In this document: one piece after another, positions 35,686 to 45,209 of the stretch
Position numbering within the stretch: position 1 is the first letter of the stretch
Layout: each line of letters begins with the position of its first letter
Source: Halocatena salina
GTDB lineage: Archaea > Halobacteriota > Halobacteria > Halobacteriales > Haloarculaceae
Direction of reading: 5' to 3'
DNA length: 64,000 nt
Assembly: GCF_023115355.1 (NCBI RefSeq)
Contig: NZ_CP096019.1
Coordinates: forward strand, 434,001 to 498,000
The notes under the pieces: generated by a model
What the model was told of the DNA's origin: nothing
The model's database searches: none
Seen by the model: the letters and a program-made list of their open reading frames with translations, nothing else
Made by a program: the position numbers and the translations under genes

Positions 35686-36291
35686 TCACTGCGTTTGGCT
35701 ATGTTCCTCGATCCACTCCTGGAGAGTGATACCCATCGTTGCCTGTGTGATAGCGTTCGATGACGCTGCATTCGCGCTTTTGACGAGTTCGGCTTCGAGC
35801 GTTCGCGCAGGGATCTCGCCGTGATAATGAGGGATCGCTCGCTGCACCGAAAGCGGACAGCCGACCTCGTGAGCGAGCGCGTACCCCGAGATGGAGTGTG
35901 GAATCACACCGTCGGCATACCGGTGGCGATCGGGGGACTCGAGGAGTGACGAGTCCACGTACTCAGTGTACTCGTAACACTTTCCGACATCGTGTAACAG
36001 ACAAGCCCCAACGACCACGTCCGAATCCGGTGTAGCACCGTGACGGGCACGCTGAACTGCCATCGATTCGAGCGCGATTTCAGTTACCCCACGTACGTGT
36101 TCGACGGTGTTCACCTCGTGGATGTTCCACGCGTAGGGGATGTCTGCGATGTCGCGCCACCCCCCCCGCTCCAATCCGAGCACCCATGCCTCGGAGATCT
36201 GTTCACGGAGCTGGTCGTCCTCAACCCGTTCGAGTTCTGGAAATGCGGTTCGGACCTGTGTCTCGTACGCTGGATCGTTGGACTCGGACAT
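35686..36291 (-). CDS. HD-domain phosphohydrolase
   Basis: A 201-residue metal-dependent phosphohydrolase. The HD motif is visible: NTVEHVRGV, then LLHDVGKCYEY (the HD pair) and PHSISGYALAHEVG as later histidine region. It would cleave a phosphate ester, perhaps a nucleotide or cyclic nucleotide; the substrate is not known. It starts two bases after the stop of the EthD-like gene, so the two are in one operon. Confidence 0.85.
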   Translation of the reverse strand: MSESNDPAYETQVRTAFPELERVEDDQLREQISEAWVLGLERGGWRDIADIPYAWNIHEVNTVEHVRGVTEIALESMAVQRARHGATPDSDVVVGACLLHDVGKCYEYTEYVDSSLLESPDRHRYADGVIPHSISGYALAHEVGCPLSVQRAIPHYHGEIPARTLEAELVKSANAASSNAITQATMGITLQEWIEEHSQTQ

Positions 36292-36293
36292 CG

Positions 36294-37013
36294 CTATTCG
36301 GTTTCGTCTTTGATGAGTCGTTCCTGACCGACAAAGCGAGGTCGATCCTCGATCGAGAGGAAGTTGTCTACGTCTTCGCGGGGAGCGGACGCTTTCGGAT
36401 GGTTCGGGTCGTAGTCGCGGGACGATTCGTGTCCCAATCCGGCCCGGAGGGCGTCCAATTCTTCGAAATACAGCTCTGCAATTCCATCGAACTCCGCGTG
36501 TTCGGGATCGGTCGGGGTGACGCGAGTGTACCGGACCACACCGGGAATCTCACGAGCGAGCGGCACATGTTCGTTCACCCAGTGATCGAGAAACGCATCG
36601 TAGCTCATTCCGTCCTTACGGACGAGAAACGCCGAGTGTTTGTACAGGCCCTCGGTATCACCATCGACCGCATCTAACTCGACAGTCTCTTCGCCGATCA
36701 ACCGGGGACGCTGTTCCACGTCGAGAAAACTGTCCACATCCGCTCGGGCCTGCGCCGCAACGCGGCGTGACGGATCGTAATCTCGTGACCCTTCGCTTCC
36801 GAGCGCGTCGTACAGTGCATCTAACTCTTCGAAGTATAGCTCTGCGATCCCATCGAACTCGGTTGCTGCCCGATCCACCGGAAGAACCTGATGGTAGCGC
36901 ACGACCCCCTCGATGTCGCGGGCGATCGGCGTGTGGGTCTCGCGCCAGTGATCGAGAAACGCATCGTGACTCAGCCCCGCCTTGCGGACGAGAAGGGCTA
37001 CGTGTTTGTACAT
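36294..37013 (-). CDS. Double EthD-domain protein
   Basis: A 239-residue protein made of two tandem EthD domains (about 1-100 and 122-225), each starting with a strand like YKHVALLVRKAGLSHDAFLD (second copy YKHSAFLVRKDGMSYDAFLD) and keeping HTPIARDIEGVVRY / HVPLAREIPGVVRY and FDGIAELYFEELDAL. EthD proteins are small dimeric ferredoxin-like-fold proteins linked to oxidative degradation and polyketide tailoring. The fusion effectively makes a single-chain dimer. The start is ATG 37013. It is followed directly by the HD phosphohydrolase. Its catalytic function is unknown. Confidence 0.82.
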   Translation of the reverse strand: MYKHVALLVRKAGLSHDAFLDHWRETHTPIARDIEGVVRYHQVLPVDRAATEFDGIAELYFEELDALYDALGSEGSRDYDPSRRVAAQARADVDSFLDVEQRPRLIGEETVELDAVDGDTEGLYKHSAFLVRKDGMSYDAFLDHWVNEHVPLAREIPGVVRYTRVTPTDPEHAEFDGIAELYFEELDALRAGLGHESSRDYDPNHPKASAPREDVDNFLSIEDRPRFVGQERLIKDETE

Positions 37014-37213
37014 CCGGGAAACTATTGGTATACCGTCTTGATAAAACATAGGGCCGAACACGATAGCACCGAGAACTATTTCGTCCCCCGAACTGGCGCA
37101 TACCGACCGTCGTAGATTCCATATACATACCAACAACAGTTTCATAAATATAATATACATCTAGATATACAATATTAAATTTACAATATGACATGAATTT
37201 GAATAAGAAAAAG

Positions 37214-37223
37214 TTTTATATTA
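37214..37223 (+). promoter_or_regulatory. TATA box of halolysin gene
   Basis: TTTTATATTA ends 25 bases before the ATG at 37249, predicting a leaderless or nearly leaderless transcript. Confidence 0.5.
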
Positions 37224-37248
37224 TAGTGAGCTAACCATTGTGCTGGGT

Positions 37249-38808
37249 ATGCGAGAAGATCACTCTGTAAATAGGCGACGATTCCTGCAATTGCTGGGAA
37301 TGTCCGGTCTTGCAGGCGCGACAGGGGTCTCAGTTGCAACCCCGAGTCGAGAGCCAGGACCGAAGACCGATGAACTGCTGGTCGGTGTGAGCGCGACGGC
37401 GAGTAGTCCGCGTGCGTCAGTCGAGTCGCATCTTCCAAGCCAAGCGAACGTCGTTCACGAGAACGATACCTTGGGATACGTCGCTGTCGAACTTCCCGAT
37501 CAAGCTAACGATCAGGCCTACGAATCTCTGAAACAAGCCGTAGAGAACCGGGGCGCAGTGAAGTACGTCGAGCCGAATACGACCCACCGAGCGTTTTACA
37601 CGCCGAACGATCCTCAGTACGGTGATCAGTACGCCGATCAGATGGTGAACGCCCCTACCGCGTGGGAAGACACGCTAGGGGATTCGGGTGTGACGATCGC
37701 CGTTGTCGACCAAGGGATAAAGTACGACCATCCGGACTTGTCGGGGAACATGGCTAGTGATCCAGGACAGGATTTCGTCGACGGCGACGGGGATCCGTAT
37801 CCGGACAATCTATCCGAAGAGATCCACGGAACACATGTCGCCGGGATCGCAGCCGCTGGCGTCGACAACGGTACAGGGGTGTCGGGAATCGGAAATTCGA
37901 CGATCATTTCCGGGCGCGCACTGAGTGAAGACGGGACGGGTTCGACCAGTGACATCGCTGACGCCGTCGAGTGGGCTGCCGATCAGGGGGCAGACGTAAT
38001 CAATCTCTCACTCGGTGGGGGTGGTTATAACCAGACGATGAAAAACGCCGTTTCGTATGCCACCGACAACGGGGCACTCATCGTCGCGGCTGCGGGGAAC
38101 TCTGGGAGTCAAGGCGTCTCCTACCCGGCAGCGTACAGCGAATGTGTGGCGATCTCGGCACTCGATTCCGACGGTTCACTCGCATCGTATTCCCAATATG
38201 GGACTGACATCGAGCTTGCTGCGCCGGGGACGGACGTTCTCTCGGCGTGGACCGACGACGGCTACAACAGGATCTCCGGTACGTCGATGGCGACGCCGGT
38301 AGTTGCGGGAATCGCAGGACTCACCCTCGCCAAATGGGATCTCACCAATAGCGAACTCCGAAGTCATCTCAAGAACACCGCTGTCGACGTCGATCTTTCC
38401 AGCGACAAACAGGGGAGCGGCCGCGCCGACGCTGGCAACGCGGTCACTACCGAGCCAGGAGATGGAGGAGGCGGTGGTGGAGGCGACGACTCTATCACGG
38501 ACAGCGTTACGAGTTCACTGTCCGGATATTGGGACAGCGAATGTCACTCCTGGAACTGGGAGTTCAGCGATCCGACACAGATCGTCGTTGAACTCGACGG
38601 TCCGTCGAGTGCGGACTTCGATCTCTTCGTCAACGAAGGCACGGGAAGCTGTCCATCCAGATCCAACTACACACACAACGCTTGGTCAACCAACAGCCAG
38701 GAGTCGATCACGATAGAGAATCCCGATACGTCAGCTGCTCTGTACATGCTCGTCGATTCCTACAGCGGCAGCGGAGAGTACACACTCACCGTTACCGAAT
38801 CTGCGTAG
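37249..38808 (+). CDS. Halolysin-type subtilisin-like protease
   Basis: A 519-residue secreted serine protease. It has a Tat signal (NRRRFLQLLGMSGLAGATG), an I9-like propeptide, and a peptidase S8 domain with the catalytic triad D154 (IAVVDQGIKYDHPDL), H193 (HGTHVAG) and S346 (ISGTSMATP), plus the oxyanion Asn284 in AAAGNSG. A glycine-rich linker (GGGGGGG) joins a C-terminal PPC-type beta domain (about 420-519). Such haloarchaeal halolysins are exported folded and degrade protein outside the cell. The ATG at 37249 is used. Confidence 0.93.
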   Translation: MREDHSVNRRRFLQLLGMSGLAGATGVSVATPSREPGPKTDELLVGVSATASSPRASVESHLPSQANVVHENDTLGYVAVELPDQANDQAYESLKQAVENRGAVKYVEPNTTHRAFYTPNDPQYGDQYADQMVNAPTAWEDTLGDSGVTIAVVDQGIKYDHPDLSGNMASDPGQDFVDGDGDPYPDNLSEEIHGTHVAGIAAAGVDNGTGVSGIGNSTIISGRALSEDGTGSTSDIADAVEWAADQGADVINLSLGGGGYNQTMKNAVSYATDNGALIVAAAGNSGSQGVSYPAAYSECVAISALDSDGSLASYSQYGTDIELAAPGTDVLSAWTDDGYNRISGTSMATPVVAGIAGLTLAKWDLTNSELRSHLKNTAVDVDLSSDKQGSGRADAGNAVTTEPGDGGGGGGGDDSITDSVTSSLSGYWDSECHSWNWEFSDPTQIVVELDGPSSADFDLFVNEGTGSCPSRSNYTHNAWSTNSQESITIENPDTSAALYMLVDSYSGSGEYTLTVTESA

Positions 38809-38854
38809 GAACGACGACACGGTGATTTTCGCGTGGGCCACGTCCAGTAGAGAG

Positions 38855-39634
38855 CTATCCGTTCGAAGAGTATCGAAGGTGAATGTGGATCTCGTCGATC
38901 GTAGCGAGCAGCTGATCCGGAAGCCGAGTGCGAAGGAGGTCTCCTTTGACCCGATTCGCTGGGCCTGAGATGCTGATACTCCCGATCGGATCCTCATTCG
39001 AATCACAGATCGCTGCACCCACCGCATTCAGTCCCTCGATCGATTCACCGAGGTTGAAAGCATAACCGCGCTCTTCGATCGTCGCCAACTCATCGAGTAA
39101 CTCATCCGGATCGGTGATCGTGTTCGATGTCTGTTCGGGAAGCCCCCTTCGTTCGATGATCTCCTTGCGTTCCCCGACAGGAAGTGCCGCGAGGATTGCC
39201 TTGCCAGCTGCGAGTTGATGCAGATAGCGACGCTGTCCGATCCGCGCCGATGTTTTGAGTGGATTGTCACCGAACGCTTTGTACAGATGAACGCTGAAAT
39301 CCCCCTCTTTTGCGGCCAACCAGACTTTCTCACCGGTGTTTGCCGCCAGCCGATCAACAGGTTCGCGGGCGACATCGAAAAACGGAACGCCGTCCCGAGC
39401 ACTGATGCCGAACTCAAGAAATCGAAGTCCGATGTGGAACGTCCCGTTATCTCGGACAACAAAATCATTGGATTCGAGTGTGAGAAGGTGTCGATGAATC
39501 GTGCTCCGAGCGATGGCTAACTCCTCCGCCAACTCCCCGAGTGTAAGCCCATCACTCTGTTCGAGTCGTTCGAGAATCCGAAACGACGTCTCAGTCGTCG
39601 TAACCGCGCGATTCGGACCGTCGGTGTTCGACAT
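38855..39634 (-). CDS. IclR family transcriptional regulator
   Basis: A 259-residue regulator. An N-terminal winged helix (SDGLTLGELAEELAIARSTI then HRHLLTLESNDFV) is joined to a GAF-like IclR effector domain (about 85-255) with the usual GEKVWLAAKEGDFSVHL and GYAFNLGESIEGLNAVGAAI segments. IclR members usually regulate a nearby catabolic operon; here the neighbours are a protease on one side and PEP carboxylase 600 bases away on the other, so the target is unclear. The protein has no odd features. Confidence 0.88.
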   Translation of the reverse strand: MSNTDGPNRAVTTTETSFRILERLEQSDGLTLGELAEELAIARSTIHRHLLTLESNDFVVRDNGTFHIGLRFLEFGISARDGVPFFDVAREPVDRLAANTGEKVWLAAKEGDFSVHLYKAFGDNPLKTSARIGQRRYLHQLAAGKAILAALPVGERKEIIERRGLPEQTSNTITDPDELLDELATIEERGYAFNLGESIEGLNAVGAAICDSNEDPIGSISISGPANRVKGDLLRTRLPDQLLATIDEIHIHLRYSSNG

Positions 39635-40251
39635 GGTTCGTGTTAGGCGATCAATGGTATAGTTCTTATCCGACCCACGGTCGGACGTCCAAGAAGCTTG
39701 GATGCTAAGGATGACAGATAGCTGAGACGACTGGGGATGAGGCCACCGACCCCGAGCATGCCGTTACGCGAGTACTGATGTAACCACCTACAGGAACGTG
39801 ACTGCAGTGCGGCTCCCATTCAAGTAATTGTAGAGTGGTAGAACACAGAATACACCAATTCTATTACTATCTCATATATTTCCATATATGTCTTAATTAC
39901 TGTAAATAATATGAATTATTGAATTAATGACGATGGAATAAGCGTATAGAAAGGTAGTATCGGTCGATGTCTGCGAAGAAACTGAATATACGTCGTTTTT
40001 TCGGCCATACTCAGGACGGTGATTTGTTGCGTCCGTCGTCTCGCATTCCAGTAATTTTGAACCCATATCGTTCTAATGTATCGATGAAACCTGATATATT
40101 TCTATCAGCCGTTAGACTTCTTTGCTCTCGGTTCACCTTCACCATGGCGAGACAGTTGCAGTAGATATTCTTCGGGTGTGATTCTCATGAACAACCGACA
40201 GGAATTGTCCGCAAACGAGAAAGTTTAATAGATCGGTCACAGATTGGTGGT
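39635..40251. other. AT-rich intergenic region upstream of ppc
   Basis: 617 bases with no supported gene. It contains several AT-rich tracts (about 39850-39960) and the ppc promoter near 40224. The small open frames have no recognisable product. Confidence 0.5.
40224..40230 (+). promoter_or_regulatory. TATA box of ppc
   Basis: TTTAATA lies 22-28 bases before the ATG at 40252, so the transcript probably begins at or near the start codon. Confidence 0.5.
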
Positions 40252-42945
40252 ATGGCATTGCACAGCAGAGATGTCCGTCAAGACGTTCGTGAGCTTGGAT
40301 CCTTGCTCGGAGAGGTGCTAGAAAACCAGGCCTCCGAAGGAGCATTCGACGCGGTCGAATCGCTTCGGACGACAGCGATCGAATACCGCCGTGGTGAACG
40401 TGATTCACGATCGGTGTTACACGAGGATCTCACGGCGCTCGAACCCGAACGCAGACGGAGCGTTGCTCGGGCATTTACGACGTACTTCGAGCTGATCAAC
40501 CTCGCAGAAGAACGAGAGCGGATCCGTTCAGTCCGGTCTGCGTCTCAGAATCAGGAGCTTGCGGGCAGCTTTTCGGACGTAGCCACCGCATTGGACGACG
40601 TAGACGAGTCGACGGTACAACAGATCGTGGACGACGTGTTGATCGAACCGACGTTTACTGCGCACCCGACGGAGGCACGACGCAAGACGATCAAAGCCAA
40701 ACTTCGGTCGATCGAATCGCTTCTCGAAACGCTCGATGAGCGGACGCTGACAGATATCGAGCGGGAGCACGTAGAGCGGGCATTACACACCGAGGTGACG
40801 AGTCTCTGGCAGACGGCTCAGGTCCGTAGCCGTCAGCCGACGCCGGACGACGAGGCCCACAACGTGCAGTGGTACCTCGAACACGTGCTGTTCGACGTGG
40901 TCGGTGATGTGTACACGGAGTTCGAATCGGTGTGTGAATCGGATATGGCCGCATCGGTCGACGTACCGAAGTTGTTCGAATTCCGGTCGTGGGCTGGCAG
41001 CGACCGAGACGGAAATCCCTACGTAACCCCGGAGGTGACTTCGAGAACACTAGCTCGCCAACGTGAGATCGTACTGGAACAGTACCAGGATGCGCTCGAT
41101 TCGTTACGGCTGGTGTTAAGTCATGACCGCACACGGTTATCGCTGGGCTCGGAGTTCCGTCAATCACTCAAAACGGATCGAGAGGAGTTGCCTCAGGTGG
41201 CCGACACGGCTTCAGAAGCGTACTCGGACGAGCCGTACCGACAGAAGATCCGACTGATGAGCGAACGACTCGATCGGATCGGTGACGTTCGTCCCGGCGG
41301 CTACCCCGACGCCGATGCCTTCGCCGAGGACCTCGCAATCCTGGCCGAGAGCGTCCGGAACAACGGTGGCGAGTCGATCGTCGAGTCCCACCTCGCTCCA
41401 CTCCAACGGCAGGTCGACACGTTCGATTTCACGCTCGCGAGCTTGGATCTTCGGGATCACCGCGAGAACCACACCGCGACCGTGTCCGAAATGCTCCAAC
41501 GCGAGGGGATCGAGTACGAAACCCTCAGCGAATCCGAACGCGTCGAACTGCTCACCGATGCGATCACTCAAACGCAGTCGGTGATCGATCTCACCGACAC
41601 CGCGGAGCTGTCGGAAACGGCAGCACGCGTCTGTGAGCGGTTCGTTCGGCTCGCCGACTGGCAAGCCGAATACGGAAGCCACGCGATCGATACGTACTGT
41701 ATCAGCATGACTGAACAGCCAAGCCACGTGCTCGAAGTGCTGTTTTTAGCGGATCAAGCCGACGTCGTCTCGTTGCCAGACTACGCCGGTATCGACGTGG
41801 TTCCGCTACTCGAAACGAAGCATGCGCTTTCGAACGCTCGTGAGATCATGGGAACTCTCTTCGAGAACGAGGCATACGCGCGGGCGCTCTCACTGCGGGG
41901 AGACACCCAAGAGATCATGCTGGGCTACTCCGATTCCAACAAGGAAAACGGCTTTCTCGCCGCGAACTGGGCGCTGTATCGCAACCAACGCCGCCTCGGC
42001 CACATCACCGAGGAGTTCGACGTGGATCTGCGCCTGTTCCACGGTCGAGGAGGTTCGATCTCACGAGGGGGCGGGCCGATGAACGAAGCACTCCTCGCAC
42101 TCCCACCGGAAACGGTGACTGGTGAGGTCAAATTCACCGAACAAGGTGAAGCGATCGCAGAGAAATACGCCAACCCTCGGATCGCGGAACGTAATCTCGA
42201 ACAGATGCTTACCGCACAGCTCCGCGCCCGATTGGAGGCCATACAAGCGTCCAAAGCACCGATCGAATCCCACTGGGTGGACGCGATGGAAACGATGGCC
42301 GATGCCGCGCGCGAAGCCTATCAGGATCTCCTCACGACCGACGGGTTCGTCTCGTATTTCGAGCAGGCAACGCCGATTACGGTGATCGAGACGCTCAATC
42401 TTGGGTCACGACCGGCCTCGCGCTCGGACGAGCGCTCCGTTGAAGACCTTCGGGCGATCCCGTGGGTGTTCTCCTGGACCCAGTCGCGGTGTATACTACC
42501 GGGTTGGTATGGGTTAGCTGCTGGGATCGAGGCGTACCTCGAGAACGGTACTGTCGAAACGCTACAGGAGATGTACGAGCAGTGGCCGTTCTTCCGAACG
42601 ACGCTCGATAACGCCGCACTCGCGATCGCACGAACAGATATGGAAATCGCTGCCGAGTACGCCACGCTCGCCGACGACGAACTCCGTGATCGAATCTTCC
42701 CCCGATTGTCTGATGAGCACGAACGCGCCCGAGAACTCGTCTTAGCGATCACGGATCGCGAACACCTCATCGACCGCGAGTGGTTACGAAAAAGCCTCGA
42801 ACGACGCAATCCATACGTCGACCCACTCAATCTTCTACAAGTCCAGCTCCTCGGAACAGACGCAGACGATCGTTCGCCTGAAGAGGAACGTGCGCTCCGA
42901 CTCACGGTGAATGGGATCGCTGCCGGTATGAAAAACACCGGGTAG
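40252..42945 (+). CDS. ppc: Phosphoenolpyruvate carboxylase
   Basis: An 897-residue PEP carboxylase, the full bacterial-type length, making oxaloacetate from PEP and bicarbonate for the citric acid cycle. The catalytic motifs are present: FTAHPTEARRKT with the essential His near 137, the GYSDSNKENGF motif near 557 and the FHGRGGSISRGGGP loop near 594. The C-terminus (MKNTG) is normal for the family. It is alone, with a leaderless-type promoter directly upstream. The regulatory Asp/Glu sites for acetyl-CoA activation were not examined. Confidence 0.95.
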   Translation: MALHSRDVRQDVRELGSLLGEVLENQASEGAFDAVESLRTTAIEYRRGERDSRSVLHEDLTALEPERRRSVARAFTTYFELINLAEERERIRSVRSASQNQELAGSFSDVATALDDVDESTVQQIVDDVLIEPTFTAHPTEARRKTIKAKLRSIESLLETLDERTLTDIEREHVERALHTEVTSLWQTAQVRSRQPTPDDEAHNVQWYLEHVLFDVVGDVYTEFESVCESDMAASVDVPKLFEFRSWAGSDRDGNPYVTPEVTSRTLARQREIVLEQYQDALDSLRLVLSHDRTRLSLGSEFRQSLKTDREELPQVADTASEAYSDEPYRQKIRLMSERLDRIGDVRPGGYPDADAFAEDLAILAESVRNNGGESIVESHLAPLQRQVDTFDFTLASLDLRDHRENHTATVSEMLQREGIEYETLSESERVELLTDAITQTQSVIDLTDTAELSETAARVCERFVRLADWQAEYGSHAIDTYCISMTEQPSHVLEVLFLADQADVVSLPDYAGIDVVPLLETKHALSNAREIMGTLFENEAYARALSLRGDTQEIMLGYSDSNKENGFLAANWALYRNQRRLGHITEEFDVDLRLFHGRGGSISRGGGPMNEALLALPPETVTGEVKFTEQGEAIAEKYANPRIAERNLEQMLTAQLRARLEAIQASKAPIESHWVDAMETMADAAREAYQDLLTTDGFVSYFEQATPITVIETLNLGSRPASRSDERSVEDLRAIPWVFSWTQSRCILPGWYGLAAGIEAYLENGTVETLQEMYEQWPFFRTTLDNAALAIARTDMEIAAEYATLADDELRDRIFPRLSDEHERARELVLAITDREHLIDREWLRKSLERRNPYVDPLNLLQVQLLGTDADDRSPEEERALRLTVNGIAAGMKNTG

Positions 42946-43459
42946 CGCACCGAAACGAATCGTACCCACCTAACTCTGTACGTCCCACGACTTGCCTATG
43001 CGTACTCTGTTGTGGTACTGATCAGTACGGATTACAATGGTAACTATGTAATAGCTACCGCTGGGAGATGAAAACGAGAACGTGTTTTATCGCCCACGCC
43101 ATTGTGGGTAGTTACCAAATCTCAGGAAAGAGCACGCTAATCACACATAATTGATTGTATGCACTTGCTACTGTTTGACGCACGAAAACGTCAGGGATCG
43201 TACCAGGCATCTCCCAGTAGTCATGCGAATCGAATCATCATGTACCACGTCTATCCCTCAATATAAATTTAATACTATATATTAGAGAATATATCGTCAT
43301 TACGTAGCGTTCTATCGTTTCTAACTACACAAAATAACAATTATAAATCAGCTAATCTACACAGTTGTCAGACCGAATCGTGTTGATGGCTGGTCGATTG
43401 TTCGCCGCTCGATGCTATCGGTGTATAATACAAATCGTTTTATTATTTTCGGAGCGACA
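42946..43459. other. Intergenic region downstream of ppc, no gene
   Basis: 514 bases with an AT-rich patch near 43250-43350. Nothing recognisable was found. Confidence 0.5.
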
Positions 43460-45154
43460 TCAGTCGTGAACGAGCACGTCAAGCACATCCGGGCCAGAAT
43501 TGGAAAGAGCCATCTCAAGTGTCGGACGAATGTCCTCGGGAGTTTCGACGCGGTGTGCACACGCTCCATGGCTTTCCGCGTTTTTGACGAGGTCGACAGG
43601 CGGGTCGAAATCCATGCCAACGAAGGTGTGATCCGCATCGTCGCCACCGAAGATGGCGTTCGTGTTGTCCTTGAGGATGCGGTAATTCCGGTTATCGGGG
43701 ATCACAACCGTGAGATCCAGATCGTATCGAGCAGCGGTGTACAACGCGTGTGGATAATACAGATACGATCCATCACCCACGTATCCAACCACGTTGCGTG
43801 GGTTCGCTCGTTCGCTCTCGGCAAACGCCGCGCCGAGCGATGCTGGGAGTCCGTAGCCCAATCCACCGCCCTTGTTCGAAAGGAGCTGTCGTCGTTCGAG
43901 TGGCCACCGGGTCAACAATGGGTATTTGGCAGTGACGCCTTCGTCGACGATGAAACAGTCGGGAGCGACTGTATACAGCGCATCGACGAGATCAGCCTTA
44001 GAAGCTCGGGTTTCCTCAGGCGGTGTTTCGTCTTTACCCATGGATTCGATCATCCCCGATAGCGACTGTTTCAGTGCCCGTACGGATTCGAGTCGTTGAC
44101 TGTGTGTTTCCGAGGAAAGACGATCTCGAACGCGCGTCGTGAGATCGTCCATGACGAGACCGGGATCTCCAATGACGGCGATGTCGGCAGGATTGCGCTT
44201 TCCGATCTCCCGGGGGGCGTCGGTAATAGCGACACAAGTGGTCGTGTCTCCCACGAGATCGGTTTCGTGGCGCAACAGCGTGGTGTTGGTCGAACAGCCC
44301 ACGAAGACGATGGTGTCGGTGTCCATGAGCATCGACGCGATGCCTTCGTTCGGTGGGATATGAGAGATCCACTGTTCGTGATCACCGGGGAAATTCACCT
44401 CACAAGCGAGGATTTCTCCGTGAACGCGCGCGCCGCTCGCTTCGGCTAGCGCCACAGCTGCATCGACGGCACCGGCGCGGGCGACGTGGTCACCGACAAT
44501 CAACACCGGATCGTCAGCTTCGATGAGTGCGTCAGCTGCCGCGGCGATTTGCGTTGGGTCCCCCCGTCCGGCGTTCGGGATCGCGCCGAGCCGTTGGGAG
44601 GTTTCATCGGTTTCGGTAAGCATCACGTCCATCGGTAATCCGAGAAAAACCGGTCCCGTCGGGGGGGTAAGCGCGGTCCGGAACGCCCGTCTGAGCAACA
44701 ACGGAAGGGCACTCACGTCCGTTACTTCCGCGCTGAACTTCGTGAACTGCTCGACCATCGCCTTGAGATCGCCTGACAGCAGTGGCTCCTCGTGGCGGAA
44801 ATCCAATTCGTGATTACCAGCAGTGAGAACGACGGGCGCACCTGCCCAATGAGCCGCATACAAGTTTCCCAGACCGTGAGCGACGCCCGGTGTGATGTGC
44901 AGATTAACGACACCGACCGGTGGCTGGCTATCGGCGTCGTCACTGTGGTGATGATAGCGGCGCGTGCTCGCGTAGCCGGCAGCCATTCCGACGGCGATGT
45001 CCTCGTGGAGACCGAGGACGTATTCGAGATCGCTCTCCGCGATGGCGTTCAAAACTGGCAGTTCGGTAGTACCCGGATTGCCAAAGACGCGCGAAACGCC
45101 GTACTCCTCGAGCGTATCCACGAATAGCTCTGCGCCAGTGGACGAGTCACTCAT
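43460..45154 (-). CDS. Thiamine-diphosphate-dependent enzyme, benzoylformate decarboxylase-like
   Basis: A 564-residue TPP enzyme of the acetohydroxyacid synthase/2-oxoacid decarboxylase superfamily. The catalytic Glu51 sits in LGLHEDIAVGMAAGYAS. The TPP/Mg site is VGYVGDGSYLYYPHALYTAA followed by VVIPDNRNY. The middle domain is FAD-type in AHAS relatives, but no FAD motif is clear here, which favours a decarboxylase (MdlC-like). The start ATG at 45154 is used. It is the last gene of an operon with an F420-type oxidoreductase (55 bases upstream) and an SDR. The substrate is unknown. Confidence 0.82.
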   Translation of the reverse strand: MSDSSTGAELFVDTLEEYGVSRVFGNPGTTELPVLNAIAESDLEYVLGLHEDIAVGMAAGYASTRRYHHHSDDADSQPPVGVVNLHITPGVAHGLGNLYAAHWAGAPVVLTAGNHELDFRHEEPLLSGDLKAMVEQFTKFSAEVTDVSALPLLLRRAFRTALTPPTGPVFLGLPMDVMLTETDETSQRLGAIPNAGRGDPTQIAAAADALIEADDPVLIVGDHVARAGAVDAAVALAEASGARVHGEILACEVNFPGDHEQWISHIPPNEGIASMLMDTDTIVFVGCSTNTTLLRHETDLVGDTTTCVAITDAPREIGKRNPADIAVIGDPGLVMDDLTTRVRDRLSSETHSQRLESVRALKQSLSGMIESMGKDETPPEETRASKADLVDALYTVAPDCFIVDEGVTAKYPLLTRWPLERRQLLSNKGGGLGYGLPASLGAAFAESERANPRNVVGYVGDGSYLYYPHALYTAARYDLDLTVVIPDNRNYRILKDNTNAIFGGDDADHTFVGMDFDPPVDLVKNAESHGACAHRVETPEDIRPTLEMALSNSGPDVLDVLVHD

Positions 45155-45209
45155 ACGCGGTTCCTCCGATCGTTCGGGAACGGTTGTTTGTTCATCGTTG
45201 GTCAGATAC

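Noticed and set aside
43412-44062. Plus-strand frame opposite the TPP enzyme
   Set aside because: The minus strand has the TPP-binding GDGS motif and normal length, so the plus frame is a shadow.
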